The notes: generated by a model not told the origin, from the sequence alone. A stretch of DNA of 64,000 nt from Pedobacter jejuensis (GCF_003725795.1 NZ_RBEE01000045.1:186001-250000); one strand, 5' to 3'; positions 8,764 through 18,579 are shown, counted from the stretch's first letter. Made by a program: numbers and translations.

Positions 8764-11577
8764 TTAATGTGCGGCTAACCAATTTTCACCCTCGCCAATT
8801 TCTACAACGATAGGTACAGTTAATTTTATTGCATTAGTCATTTTATCTTGAATGATAGCTTTCATCACCTCTTTTTCGGATTTTAACACATCAAAAACCA
8901 ACTCATCATGCACTTGCATGGTCATGGTTGATTGTAGATTTTGAGCTTTCATTTCCTTATGGATATTAATCATTGCAATTTTAATCATATCAGCTGCTGA
9001 ACCCTGAATTGGTGCATTAATGGCATTTCGTTCTGCAAAGCCACGAACCGTTTGATTGGCCGAATTAATATCGCGGAGGTAACGCCTTCTGCCCATAATT
9101 GTCTCCACAAATCCGTTTTCACGAGCAAAATTCATGGTATCGCTCATGTACCTTTTTATGCCTGGATATTGCGTAAAATATTGCTCAATGATATCCGCTG
9201 CCTCTTTACGTGGAATACCTAAGTTTTGTGATAAACCAAAAGCCGACTGACCATAAATAATTCCGAAATTAACGGCTTTCGCATTTCTTCTTTGTGTGCC
9301 ATCAACATCTTCTATACTTATACCATAAACTTTGGCAGCGGTTGCCGTATGGATATCGATACCTTTGCTAAAAGCATCGAGCATGTTTTCTTCTTTACTA
9401 ATTTCTGCTATAATTCGTAATTCAATTTGAGAATAATCGGCTGATAATAAGATGTGGTTTTCATCTCTGGCGATAAAAGCCTTCCGAACTTCTCTACCTC
9501 TTTCGGTACGAATAGGGATGTTTTGAAGATTCGGATTATTAGAACTTAATCTACCAGTGGCAGCAACTGCTTGATTATAAGAAGTATGAACACGACCAGT
9601 TTTGGGGTTAACCATTAATGGTAACGCATCAACATAAGTAGATTTTAGTTTTTGCAACTGTCTGAAATCTAAAATATCTTTTACGATATCACTTTTCCCA
9701 GCCAGTGCGGTTAAAACATCTTCACCGGTTTGGTATTGCCCGGTTTTAGTTTTTTTAGCTTTTGGATCTAGCTGTAATTTATCGAATAAAACCTCACCAA
9801 GCTGTTTTGGAGATGCCAGATTAAATTTAATTCCAGCTTTATCGTAAACATTTTGTTCAAATTTGATGATGTCTTTCTCCAGTTCCTTTGAATACGCTTT
9901 TAGCGTTTCCATATCTATTCGTACACCTTCCTTTTCGATATCTGCCAAAACATAAACCAGTGGGTTTTCTACTTCCTCGGCAAGTTTAGCGGCATTTAAT
10001 TCTTTTAATTTAGGTTCGAAAATGTGTGCCAGTTGCAAAGTTACATCGGCATCTTCTGCTGCATAATCAACCACATCAGTAACCGGAACATCACGCATTG
10101 TTCCCTGGTTTTTACCCTTCGGACCAATTAGCTTTGTAATGGAAATTGGCGAATAGCCCAGATAGTTTTCTGATAGCACATCCATTCCATGTCTGGTATC
10201 AGGATCAATAAGATAGTGCGCCAACATGGTATCAAAAAGTTTTCCTCTTACCTGTACGCCATACCATTTAAATACCAAAATATCGTATTTGGTGTTCTGC
10301 CCTATTTTTTCAATCTTTTCATTTTCCAGCACAACCCTAAATTCATCAACAATCAATTGGGCTTCTTCCCTAATTGGCGGAACAGGAATATAATAACCTT
10401 CGCCCGGTTTAATACAAAATGATAAGCCAACCAGTTCAGCCATATTAGCATCTGTACCAGTTGTTTCCGTATCAAATGAGATTCTATCCTGCGTGAGTAA
10501 TAACTTAATTAAATCGGCTCGTTGTTCTGCTGTTTCAACCAGCTGATAATTGTGTTCTGTATTTTCTATCGTTTTAGCCGGAAGTTTCTCAACGGGTTCT
10601 TCTTCTTCCAGGGTGTTGGTATATTGGACGGTTTCACCGAACTGATTACCAAACATATCGGTTTGTGTGCCTTCCTGAAATTTTGCTGTGGTAACAGAAA
10701 ATTCATCACCAAAAACCCGGCGACCTAAAGTTCTAAATTCTAACTCGGTAAACAGCGGTTCTAATAAATCTTTGCTTGGGTCGCATAATTCTAAACTTTC
10801 TTCATCCAACTCTACCGGAACATCTAACAAAATAGTTGCAAGCTTTTTGGAGATTAAACCCTGTTCGGCAAAATTTTCGACATTTTCTCGTTGTTTTCCT
10901 TTCAATTCGTGCGAATGGGCAATGATATTTTCCATCGAGCCATACTGCTTAATTAAAAGTTTTGCAGTTTTTTCACCTATTCCAGGAATACCCGGAATAT
11001 TATCAACCGCATCTCCCCATAAACCTAAAATATCAATAACCTGAAGTACGTTTTCAATTTCCCACTTGGCCAGAATTTCCTTAACGCCCAAAATTTCCAT
11101 ATCGTTACCCATACGGGCAGGCTTGTAAATAAAGATATTTTCTGAAACCAATTGGGCAAAATCCTTATCGGGCGTCATACAATAAACCTGATAACCCTTT
11201 TGTTCTGCTTTTTTGGCTAGCGTACCAATAATATCATCAGCCTCATAACCATCAGAAGTAATTACAGGAATGTTAAAACCAGTAATTAATTTAATCACAT
11301 AAGGCATAGCCGCAGCTAAATCTTCGGGCATTGCCTGTCGATGCGCTTTATATGCTTCGAATGATGTATGCCTTTCAGTTGGCGCATCTGTGTCAAAAAC
11401 AACGGCAATATGCGTAGGTTTTTCCTTCTTAATTACATCGAGTAGCGTATTTGTAAAGCCCATCACAGCTGATGTATTAATTCCTGTCGACGTAAAACGA
11501 GGGTTTTTACTTAATGCAAAATGAGCCCTGTACATAAGCGCCATTCCATCCAAAAGAAAGAGTTTTTTATTGTTCAT
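8764..11577 (-). CDS. polA: DNA polymerase I
   Basis: From the preferred start at 11577 (MNNKKLFLLDGMALMYRAHFAL) the product has 937 residues; the longer reading from 11619 adds 14 unlikely residues. The N-terminal 5'-3' exonuclease domain shows DGYEADDIIGTLA and TPDKDFAQLV. The 3'-5' exonuclease keeps its acidic motifs (SFDTETTG, GQNTKYD, YAAEDAD), so proofreading is probably intact. Polymerase motif A is SADYSQIELR, motif B RRNAKAVNFGIIYGQ and motif C MQVHDELVFD. It functions in repair and Okazaki-fragment processing. A TonB-family gene follows after two bases. Confidence 0.97.
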   Translation of the reverse strand: MNNKKLFLLDGMALMYRAHFALSKNPRFTSTGINTSAVMGFTNTLLDVIKKEKPTHIAVVFDTDAPTERHTSFEAYKAHRQAMPEDLAAAMPYVIKLITGFNIPVITSDGYEADDIIGTLAKKAEQKGYQVYCMTPDKDFAQLVSENIFIYKPARMGNDMEILGVKEILAKWEIENVLQVIDILGLWGDAVDNIPGIPGIGEKTAKLLIKQYGSMENIIAHSHELKGKQRENVENFAEQGLISKKLATILLDVPVELDEESLELCDPSKDLLEPLFTELEFRTLGRRVFGDEFSVTTAKFQEGTQTDMFGNQFGETVQYTNTLEEEEPVEKLPAKTIENTEHNYQLVETAEQRADLIKLLLTQDRISFDTETTGTDANMAELVGLSFCIKPGEGYYIPVPPIREEAQLIVDEFRVVLENEKIEKIGQNTKYDILVFKWYGVQVRGKLFDTMLAHYLIDPDTRHGMDVLSENYLGYSPISITKLIGPKGKNQGTMRDVPVTDVVDYAAEDADVTLQLAHIFEPKLKELNAAKLAEEVENPLVYVLADIEKEGVRIDMETLKAYSKELEKDIIKFEQNVYDKAGIKFNLASPKQLGEVLFDKLQLDPKAKKTKTGQYQTGEDVLTALAGKSDIVKDILDFRQLQKLKSTYVDALPLMVNPKTGRVHTSYNQAVAATGRLSSNNPNLQNIPIRTERGREVRKAFIARDENHILLSADYSQIELRIIAEISKEENMLDAFSKGIDIHTATAAKVYGISIEDVDGTQRRNAKAVNFGIIYGQSAFGLSQNLGIPRKEAADIIEQYFTQYPGIKRYMSDTMNFARENGFVETIMGRRRYLRDINSANQTVRGFAERNAINAPIQGSAADMIKIAMINIHKEMKAQNLQSTMTMQVHDELVFDVLKSEKEVMKAIIQDKMTNAIKLTVPIVVEIGEGENWLAAH

Positions 11578-11725
11578 GTGGTAACACAGATTAAGTGATT
11601 TCACAATTAGTGATTTCACTGAAATTTATCCAAAGTTAATAATCTAAGGAAACTAAATCGCATGTATTTTAGGATTGATGTGCTAAAAGCCTTAAAATTG
11701 CGTTATCCTAAATATTGATTTACTC

Positions 11726-12406
11726 ATGAGGAATTTATTTTTTTTAGTCACATTATTTTTCTTCAGTTTTCAGCATGCTTCTGCTCAAGATTTTATCGTT
11801 AAAAATAATGATGATGTAATTCGTGGAACCATAAAAGGCACAGATTATTTTTCTGTTTTTATTAAAGCAAATGATGAAACTGATGTGATTCTGCCTGCTA
11901 AAGACATCAAGAATTTCTTTTGGAATGGAAATACGTATTTAAGTAAAGGTTTTGCAACAGGTAAAAATTTAGAGTATCGCTTTGTAAAAGTATTAGAAAT
12001 GGGTAAAGTGAACCTTTATGCTTTTGGTGGCGAAGCGTTAATGCCGGCGCAAAAACAAAAGCGAGTTAGGTTTAGTCCTTCGATTGGAATTGGAACAGGT
12101 ACCGGCGGCTATGGTAGCGGAATGGGTTTAGGAGGAGGTGTTAGTATTGGTGGCGGCAGAAATAATGATAACCGACCAGCTGGTGCACCTTTAGTAAGAT
12201 ATTTTATAGAAAAGCCAGGCGCAGGACCGCTTCAGGAAATACCCATTAAGGCAATAACAGAAGACACAAGAAAAGCAGAGGTTAAAACTATTTTACTGCA
12301 AAAACTAGGCGACAACCCCAATTTAAAAGCTGAGGTTGAAGCCAATACCGCATTAAACAGTAAAGAGGTAACGGAAATGGTGAGAAAGTATAACCAGGAT
12401 TATTAA
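11726..12406 (+). CDS. Secreted protein of unknown function with a glycine-rich centre
   Basis: This 226-residue protein has a signal peptide (MRNLFFLVTLFFFSFQHASAQ). The N-terminal half has short beta-like segments (VKNNDDVIRGTIKGTDYF, FFWNGNTYLSKG). A glycine-rich stretch follows at about residues 118-150 (GTGTGGYGSGMGLGGG). The C-terminal part is charged and helical. I do not recognise a family. It stands alone between divergent polA and a convergent minus-strand gene. An envelope role is likely but unproven. Confidence 0.75.
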   Translation: MRNLFFLVTLFFFSFQHASAQDFIVKNNDDVIRGTIKGTDYFSVFIKANDETDVILPAKDIKNFFWNGNTYLSKGFATGKNLEYRFVKVLEMGKVNLYAFGGEALMPAQKQKRVRFSPSIGIGTGTGGYGSGMGLGGGVSIGGGRNNDNRPAGAPLVRYFIEKPGAGPLQEIPIKAITEDTRKAEVKTILLQKLGDNPNLKAEVEANTALNSKEVTEMVRKYNQDY

Positions 12407-12468
12407 AGATTACAGGATTTTAAGATGAAAGAGGAGATTTGAAGTTTTAAATTTTGTATAAATAATTA

Positions 12469-12813
12469 CTATCCCTCATTTAATTCATCCCAGTATTCAA
12501 CTGCTCTTCTATAATGAGGTATTACTATGCTTCCACCTACTAGGTTGGCTATCATAAAAATTTCATTCATTTCATCGCTGTTTACGCCGGCGTCATGGCA
12601 TTTACCTAAATGATATTTAATGCAATCATCGCAACGTAAAACCATAGAAGCTACCAAACCAAGCATTTCTTTAGTTTTCACATTTAAAGCACCGTCTGCA
12701 TACGATGTAGTATCCAATGCAAAAAAACGCTTAATATTCGTATTTGCAGTATCCATAATTCTATCGTTCATTTTTTCACGATAGCCATTAAATTCTTCTA
12801 CTAACTTGCCCAT
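12469..12813 (-). CDS. Carboxymuconolactone decarboxylase/AhpD-like protein
   Basis: The product is a 114-residue all-helical protein of the AhpD/CMD superfamily. The redox motif CDDC (C61, C64) is followed by H68 in CDDCIKYHLGKC, as in peroxidase-type members. This indicates a thiol-dependent (alkylhydroperoxidase-like) activity more than decarboxylation. It lies downstream of an alkyltransferase-like gene and trmB on the same strand with a 50-base gap, so co-transcription is possible. Confidence 0.88.
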   Translation of the reverse strand: MGKLVEEFNGYREKMNDRIMDTANTNIKRFFALDTTSYADGALNVKTKEMLGLVASMVLRCDDCIKYHLGKCHDAGVNSDEMNEIFMIANLVGGSIVIPHYRRAVEYWDELNEG

Positions 12814-12863
12814 ATTTTATTATTAAATGAATGATTTTTGAATGAGTGAATTGTTAAGATTGT

Positions 12864-13196
12864 TTAAAGATTTATTTCGTCCATTGGATTCCAAAACACC
12901 ACCTTGAAATTTACTACCTTATCATTTTTAACTTCAACACCTTCGGCGGCCAAAAGCATTTCCATTGTTTCTGGTGTTTCAAAATGAAACTTACCTGTTA
13001 ACAAACCTGAACTATTTACAACCCGATGTGCCGGGACCGGTGGATGTGCTATGCCTGCGTAACGCATTGCATGCCCAACCATTCTGGACGATTTGGCAGC
13101 CCCTAAACTTTTGGCAATTGCACCATAAGAGCTTACCCTTCCTTTTGGAATGAGCCGGGCAATTTCATAAACCTGTTCGTAAAAATTCTTATCCAC
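12864..13196 (-). CDS. Alkyltransferase-like (ATL) DNA-binding protein, active-site Cys replaced by Ala
   Basis: This 110-residue protein matches the DNA-binding domain of O6-methylguanine-DNA methyltransferase (IPKGRVSSYGAIAKSLG, SSRMVGHAMR). The catalytic PCHRV motif reads PAHRV, with Ala at residue 56. It therefore cannot accept alkyl groups and belongs with ATL proteins, which bind O6-alkylguanine and signal to nucleotide excision repair. The start is GTG at 13196-13194. It overlaps the trmB stop by one base (TAGTG), which favours translational coupling. Confidence 0.9.
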   Translation of the reverse strand: MDKNFYEQVYEIARLIPKGRVSSYGAIAKSLGAAKSSRMVGHAMRYAGIAHPPVPAHRVVNSSGLLTGKFHFETPETMEMLLAAEGVEVKNDKVVNFKVVFWNPMDEINL

Positions 13197-13846
13197 TATT
13201 GAAATGAAAATTGAATATAATTGATGTTTTTATCGTGTAGTAAATACTTCTTCTCGTAATATGTTTTAATGGATAAAACCTCATCAGCAAATTCTGAAGC
13301 ATACAATTTGTCTGTGTTTTTATGAACTTTCAATCCCAGTTCTTCTACCTTTTCGCAGGTATAAGCATAAAGCTGATCGTTATCTGTTTTAAGGTTAATT
13401 TTACCTCCTGGCTTTAAAATATGTTTATATTTATTCAGGAAGCCTGGAAATGTTAACCGTTTCTTTTCTCTGCTAATTTGTGGTTGCGGATCGGGAAAGG
13501 TTATCCAAATTTCATCAATCTCAGCTTCGGCAAAATAATCCATTAAGTTTTCAATTTGAATCCTAAGAAATGCAACATTTGTTATCCCTTCTTCAATTGC
13601 AGTTTTGGCTCCTCTCCAAATCCGATTGCCTTTATAATCAATGCCAATAAAGTTTTTCTCAGGAAATAATGATGCAAGGTTAACAGAATATTCACCTTTT
13701 CCGCAAGCCAACTCCAACACAACAGGATTTTCATTTTTAAAATGTTCAACAGCCCATTTGCCTTGTAATGGTTTTCCTTCTTCTAATTGAAACACGTTTG
13801 CAAAGGTTTCTATTTCTGCAAAACGCCTAAGTTTATCTTTACCCAA
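13196..13846 (-). CDS. trmB: tRNA (guanine-N7-)-methyltransferase
   Basis: The 216-residue product methylates G46 in the tRNA variable loop using SAM. The SAM-binding motif is ELACGKGEYSVNLA. The TrmB signature appears as FPDPQPQISREKKRL (the family usually has DPWPKKRH-like sequence), and a late LKTDNDQLY segment is present. It overlaps the ATL gene by one base and faces the fcl gene across a short divergent promoter region. Confidence 0.93.
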   Translation of the reverse strand: MGKDKLRRFAEIETFANVFQLEEGKPLQGKWAVEHFKNENPVVLELACGKGEYSVNLASLFPEKNFIGIDYKGNRIWRGAKTAIEEGITNVAFLRIQIENLMDYFAEAEIDEIWITFPDPQPQISREKKRLTFPGFLNKYKHILKPGGKINLKTDNDQLYAYTCEKVEELGLKVHKNTDKLYASEFADEVLSIKTYYEKKYLLHDKNINYIQFSFQ

Positions 13847-13906
13847 AAGTTTTTTTTCAGCAAAAATAAGATTTAATTGTTTATCGATTTATTTTTCTTG
13901 AACGTA

Positions 13907-13940
13907 TTTGAAGCTTTATTGGTAATTCATTGTATTTTTG
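13907..13940 (+). promoter_or_regulatory. Putative Bacteroidota promoter for fcl
   Basis: TTTG at 13907-13910 and TATTTTTG at 13933-13940 resemble the TTTG / TAnnTTTG boxes. The spacer is 22 bases, slightly longer than usual. The -7 box lies 23 bases before the TTG proposed as the fcl start and inside the longer open frame, which argues against the upstream ATG at 13877. Confidence 0.45.
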
Positions 13941-13963
13941 GTGAAATTTTAAAAAAATTATCA

Positions 13964-14890
13964 TTGGAAAAAAGTGCTAAAATATATGTTGCGGGTCACC
14001 GCGGCATGGTTGGTTCAGCCATTTATCGTAAGCTGCAAAAAGAAGGATACACTAATCTTTTAACAAAAACCTCAGCCGAATTAGATCTGCGTAATCAGCA
14101 AGCTGTAACAGATTTTTTCTCTGCCGAAAAACCCGATTATGTTTTTTTAGCAGCAGCAAAAGTTGGCGGCATAATTGCAAATAATACTTATCGTGCCGAT
14201 TTTCTTTTCGAAAACCTTGCCATTCAAAACAATGTAATTCATAATGCCTATTTAACTGGTGTTAAAAAATTAATGTTTTTAGGTTCGAGTTGTATTTATC
14301 CGAAATTGGCGCCTCAGCCATTGAAGGAAGATTATCTTTTAACAGGTACTTTAGAAGAAACCAATGAACCTTATGCAATTGCGAAAATTGCAGGTATAAA
14401 AATGTGCGATGCTTATCGCGACCAGTATGGTTGTAATTTTATCTCTGTAATGCCTACAAATTTGTATGGTTACAATGATAATTATCACCCACAAAATTCG
14501 CACGTTTTACCAGCGTTAATTAGAAAGGTACATGAAGCTAAAATTAATAACGAAAAACAAGTTACGGTTTGGGGCTCGGGTTCTCCAATGCGTGAATTTT
14601 TATTTGCTGATGATTTAGCTGATGCATGTTATTTTTTAATGCAAAATTACAACGAACCAAACCTAATAAATATTGGCGTTGGGCACGATTTAACCATTAA
14701 AGATTTGGCGTTATTAATTAAAGACGTTTTAGGTTTCGAAGGTGAATTGGTTTTTGATGCAAGCAAACCTGATGGCACACCACGTAAACTAATGGATGTT
14801 ACTAAACTGCATAATTTAGGATGGAAGCATCAAATCGAACTAAAAGAAGGAATAGCTTTAGCGTATAATGATTTCTTGAGCAGATATTAA
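13964..14890 (+). CDS. fcl: GDP-L-fucose synthase
   Basis: This short-chain dehydrogenase converts GDP-4-keto-6-deoxy-mannose to GDP-L-fucose for surface glycans. The nucleotide-binding motif is VAGHRGMVGSAIY and the catalytic YxxxK is in EPYAIAKIAG; FLGSSCIYPK and MREFLFADDLADA are also typical. From the TTG at 13964 (LEKSAKIYVAGHRG) the length is about 308 residues, as expected. The frame opens to an ATG at 13877, but those 29 residues are hydrophobic, unlike the family, and cover a likely promoter. No gmd gene is visible nearby. Confidence 0.93.
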   Translation: MEKSAKIYVAGHRGMVGSAIYRKLQKEGYTNLLTKTSAELDLRNQQAVTDFFSAEKPDYVFLAAAKVGGIIANNTYRADFLFENLAIQNNVIHNAYLTGVKKLMFLGSSCIYPKLAPQPLKEDYLLTGTLEETNEPYAIAKIAGIKMCDAYRDQYGCNFISVMPTNLYGYNDNYHPQNSHVLPALIRKVHEAKINNEKQVTVWGSGSPMREFLFADDLADACYFLMQNYNEPNLINIGVGHDLTIKDLALLIKDVLGFEGELVFDASKPDGTPRKLMDVTKLHNLGWKHQIELKEGIALAYNDFLSRY

Positions 14891-14903
14891 TGTTTATTTA
14901 TAA

Positions 14904-14950
14904 TGTGTCTTTTGTAGAGTAAATTTTACTACAAAAGACACAAAATTTTT
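14904..14950 (+). terminator. Terminator-like hairpin after fcl
   Basis: TGTGTCTTTTGTA...GTAAA (14904-14923) pairs with TTTACTACAAAAGACACA (14925-14942) apart from a two-base bulge. A short T tract follows at 14946-14950. The hairpin lies between convergent fcl and the GLPGLI gene. Confidence 0.65.
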
Positions 14951-14994
14951 GAAACAAGAGATTAAATTTATCCTTTGATAAACCTATCTATTTA

Positions 14995-15777
14995 CTAAAG
15001 TGAAAAAGCCTTTAAATATGGCTGAGCGTAATCGCCCTCATCTTTAAACACAGATATTAACACCTTTTTAAGTCCAGCATTGTCTATTGGTTTACCTTTT
15101 GTTGGTGGTATTAATTCTTTTTCAGGAACGGCAATCTCTGTAACTTTCGTTGCGAACCAAGTGATATTGTCGTGTGGCAATGCTAATCCTAATATCATGC
15201 CTGGTAAGCCGGTAAAAGATTCTGGTCCACCAGAAACTGCAATTTGGTTACAATAATAAGCCACTACATAAACCGAATCCATAATAATAGCATTAGCTCT
15301 CCTACACTCATAACCTGCAATATCACGGGTTTCATCTGTAATTTTCCAGTTAATTTTACGAACGCTATCTTTAACCAGGTAAGTTGCTTCATAAACAGGT
15401 TTCTGGGTTACGCTTGTTTCCGTTTTAAAATCTGTAGCAATAACATTTTTTAAATCGGCAATGGGATTGTTATTTAGCCAATTATTAGAAACAGGTGCAG
15501 AATCATCATCGAATTTATACATGGCTTTATCGCTATTAAATCGTAATGTGCTTTTCGCGGCCTTAAACTGAGGATTATTCTTTTTATATGCTTCAAAAGC
15601 CTGTTGCATATAACTTTCGTTATCCTTATTTATTTTCTTCTTAATAAGTGCATACATATTTGATCTTTTTTCAAACTCGATAACACCATTTTTTATGAAG
15701 TGTACATTTTGTGCAAAGCCATTATTAGTTACAAAAATAATCGTGCAAATGATTGTAAGTTTTAATACTGTTTTCAT
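14995..15777 (-). CDS. GLPGLI-family secreted protein
   Basis: The 260-residue protein has a signal peptide (ending near NNGFAQN) and the family signature GLPGMILGLALPHDNITW, preceded by DITD/ETRDIAGYECRRANA-type sequence. The function of the family is not known. It follows six bases after a TonB-dependent-receptor-like gene on the same strand, a recurrent pairing in Bacteroidota, so the two probably work together in the envelope. Confidence 0.92.
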   Translation of the reverse strand: MKTVLKLTIICTIIFVTNNGFAQNVHFIKNGVIEFEKRSNMYALIKKKINKDNESYMQQAFEAYKKNNPQFKAAKSTLRFNSDKAMYKFDDDSAPVSNNWLNNNPIADLKNVIATDFKTETSVTQKPVYEATYLVKDSVRKINWKITDETRDIAGYECRRANAIIMDSVYVVAYYCNQIAVSGGPESFTGLPGMILGLALPHDNITWFATKVTEIAVPEKELIPPTKGKPIDNAGLKKVLISVFKDEGDYAQPYLKAFSL

Positions 15778-15783
15778 GGTTAA

Positions 15784-18579
15784 TTAGTTTTTAGATTTAA
15801 CGCCGCCGCCCATTTTTGTAAAATCCCAGCTTAGTGAGAACATAAAATATCTTTTTATTGTTGTATAACTACTTTGTGTAATGTTACCATTTGAAGCAGA
15901 GCGATTAAAGCCTTGATTTTGGTTCAAAAGGTCAAATCCTGTAACGGAAGCCTTCAAATTTTGCGCCTTAAAAAATTTCTTCGCTACCGTTGCATTCCAT
16001 AAAAACTGAGAAAAAGATTCGTTAAATGCCTGCGTCTTTCCTCTGTAAGTATATTCTGCATCTGAATTGATTTCGAATTTTCCCGGCAATTTTATCGAAC
16101 CAGAAAAATAACCTTGGGCTCCCCAACCATTACTATTAAAAGCTTGTTGAACAGATGCTTCAGTTGTGTTATAGCTTGGGCCAGCATATAAGTAAAAGTT
16201 GTATTTACCATCTTTATATTTTGAGAAATTTATCGTTGGGCTATAAGTCATATTTTTAGTTTGATTTAGCACATTATTAATATAGTTATAAGAGGTATTA
16301 CCATTCATATTAAAGCCTAAACCTGTACTAACATCAATCCCCTTAATTTTTCTTCCAAAGCTGGAATATACACTAAAGTTAGAGGGCATTTTATCCGAAA
16401 TATTTACCGCTTGAAAGGTATTTTTACCCGCAGCATCTGTAAAAACATTGCTCACAATAGGATTTGAAGTAAAACTATAGTAACCACTAATATATATAGA
16501 CTGGCTGCTTATTACTTTGTATGAATTATAGCTTGCATTAATACTGCTTCTAAATGAAGGTCTTAGATCAGGATTACCAAGCGTAATATTTAATGGATCT
16601 GTATTTACCCTGATAGGTTGAATTTGCTCTAAAGATGGTTGATTGGTAGTTCCATTATAATTTAATCTGAATGATTTTTGTTGAGAAAAATTATATTGGT
16701 ACATGGCCTGCGGCATATAATTAACAAAGTTCCTATCGTAAGTTTTATTATTATATAGGTCTTCCTGTTTAAAGCTTACACCACTAAATTTAGAGCCTAT
16801 ATTAACAACTGTTTTGCCTTTTTTATAATTAAATATAGCACCACCCTGGTTTACGGTTTGATCCAATTGGTAATCGTTACTAAATTGTGTATCAAGAATA
16901 TCATACCTACCTGGGATAGACTGATTAAATGATTTTCTGTCAGACCTACCAGTAATAAAATTTAAACCATAATTTAATACTACTGTAAGCGTTTTCGACA
17001 ATGGTTCGGTATAAGCAATATTTGATTTAAAAACATTGTTCGTAATGTCATTAACTTTATATTGATTTACATTTGCTACACTATCTAATGTACCAGCGAT
17101 ATTATAGAAGCTATTTGTAGAATTCAAATAACCTTCTGTCTTGCTATCCGTAACAGATTGACTTAAATTAAGAGATAATGTGCGCCCTTTTTTCTTTAAT
17201 CTTTTAGTAAGAAATGCATTTACATTAAATATTTTATCATCCCCATCATTAGTTAGTGTTCTGGCACTTGTGTTTAGTAAACTATTATCGCCCCGGGTGC
17301 TTAAAGTAGAATAATCGTTAAATGAGTTACTGTTTTTTAACGTTCCATCAATATTTACTTTTAAAGTTAGTGTCGTATCTAACTTTATTTCATACATCGC
17401 ATCAAGCTTTTGTCTGAATATATCGTTATCGTAAGTTTGATTTGAAGTGTTGTTGATAATCCCTGTCGCAAGGTTGTTCTGGCTTATCGTATTTCTATCA
17501 CCAACAACCCTAAGCGATCCAATTTTATAATTGGTATTAAGCACCTCTTTATCTTCGTTCCACTTGTTATCAAAATGCAATCCGCCTGTTCTGGCAACCG
17601 GAATTCCCTGCCCGTTGTATTGACCACCCCATCCTTCAAACTCATCACCACTTCCTGTAAAATAAATTCCACCATCATCACTAACTGTGGTGCCACCAGA
17701 TGCGCCTAATTTCTGACTGTCTTCCCAGTTTAATCCAACCTGACCATTATTACCTAAAATTCCGTAGGCCGAAAACTTCTTTTTACCTGTAAACTTGTTG
17801 TATAAAACCTGCCCCTGGTAATAACCATCTGTACCTACGCCTCCAACAGCTTTACCAAAAAAGCCATTCTTAGCATCTTCCTTTAATTTGATATTCAGGG
17901 TTTTGGTCTTTTCACCATCATCGATACCTGTAAATGTAGCCTGGTCGCTTTTTTTATCATATAGTTGTACTTTATCAACCATATCAGCACGAATGTTTTT
18001 TGTTACCAATGTAGGGTCGTCACCGAAAAATTCTTCACCATCTACCAAAACCTTAACATTTTTTTGCCCTTGAGCGGTAATTTTACCGTCTTTATCAATT
18101 TCTATTCCTGGAAATTGTTTAATCAAATCCTCGACTTTAGAATTTGGTTCAATATTGTATGCTAGTGGATCAAATTCAGTGGTATCACCTTTAATTTTTA
18201 TAGCAGCACGATTACCTTTAATAATAACATCGGCTAAAATTTGTGCTTTACCTGTCAGGCTTATCTTTCCGTATTCGATATCTTTTTTGGTAGAATCCAA
18301 CGTGAAAAAATCTACAAAATCTGCATATTTTGGATAAGAAACCAGTAATATATACTTGCCGTTTCGAACGTTATTAATTTCAAAAGTTCCGTTTTCAGCG
18401 GCCCGGGTAAATTTTACCATGGTAGAATCCTTTGCGTTTAAAACGGCAATAGAGGTTCCTCCCAAGATGGTCGTTGTAGTGGTATCGATAACACGCCCTT
18501 TAATTGCGTGTTGGTTTTGTGCTTTTGCCGAGATGATACAAAAAAATAAAAAGCACAATGAGAGCATTAGTTTTTTCAT
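15784..18579 (-). CDS. TonB-dependent receptor-like outer-membrane beta-barrel protein
   Basis: This 931-residue protein has a signal peptide (ending AKAQN) and an N-terminal carboxypeptidase-regulatory-like beta-sandwich (AIKGRVIDTTTTTILGGTSI). A plug-like segment contains VEDLIKQFPGIEIDKDGKI and VLVDGEEFFGDDPTL. A long region of alternating beta strands follows, ending in an aromatic C-terminus (FMFSLSWDF). It matches the outer-membrane beta-barrel family paired with GLPGLI proteins. No SusD gene is beside it, so it is not a glycan-uptake SusC. The ligand is unknown. Confidence 0.9.
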   Translation of the reverse strand: MKKLMLSLCFLFFCIISAKAQNQHAIKGRVIDTTTTTILGGTSIAVLNAKDSTMVKFTRAAENGTFEINNVRNGKYILLVSYPKYADFVDFFTLDSTKKDIEYGKISLTGKAQILADVIIKGNRAAIKIKGDTTEFDPLAYNIEPNSKVEDLIKQFPGIEIDKDGKITAQGQKNVKVLVDGEEFFGDDPTLVTKNIRADMVDKVQLYDKKSDQATFTGIDDGEKTKTLNIKLKEDAKNGFFGKAVGGVGTDGYYQGQVLYNKFTGKKKFSAYGILGNNGQVGLNWEDSQKLGASGGTTVSDDGGIYFTGSGDEFEGWGGQYNGQGIPVARTGGLHFDNKWNEDKEVLNTNYKIGSLRVVGDRNTISQNNLATGIINNTSNQTYDNDIFRQKLDAMYEIKLDTTLTLKVNIDGTLKNSNSFNDYSTLSTRGDNSLLNTSARTLTNDGDDKIFNVNAFLTKRLKKKGRTLSLNLSQSVTDSKTEGYLNSTNSFYNIAGTLDSVANVNQYKVNDITNNVFKSNIAYTEPLSKTLTVVLNYGLNFITGRSDRKSFNQSIPGRYDILDTQFSNDYQLDQTVNQGGAIFNYKKGKTVVNIGSKFSGVSFKQEDLYNNKTYDRNFVNYMPQAMYQYNFSQQKSFRLNYNGTTNQPSLEQIQPIRVNTDPLNITLGNPDLRPSFRSSINASYNSYKVISSQSIYISGYYSFTSNPIVSNVFTDAAGKNTFQAVNISDKMPSNFSVYSSFGRKIKGIDVSTGLGFNMNGNTSYNYINNVLNQTKNMTYSPTINFSKYKDGKYNFYLYAGPSYNTTEASVQQAFNSNGWGAQGYFSGSIKLPGKFEINSDAEYTYRGKTQAFNESFSQFLWNATVAKKFFKAQNLKASVTGFDLLNQNQGFNRSASNGNITQSSYTTIKRYFMFSLSWDFTKMGGGVKSKN

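Noticed and set aside
13877..13963. 29-residue N-terminal extension of GDP-L-fucose synthase from the first ATG
   Set aside because: It is hydrophobic, unlike the family N-terminus, and covers a promoter-like box. The TTG at 13964 gives the expected start.
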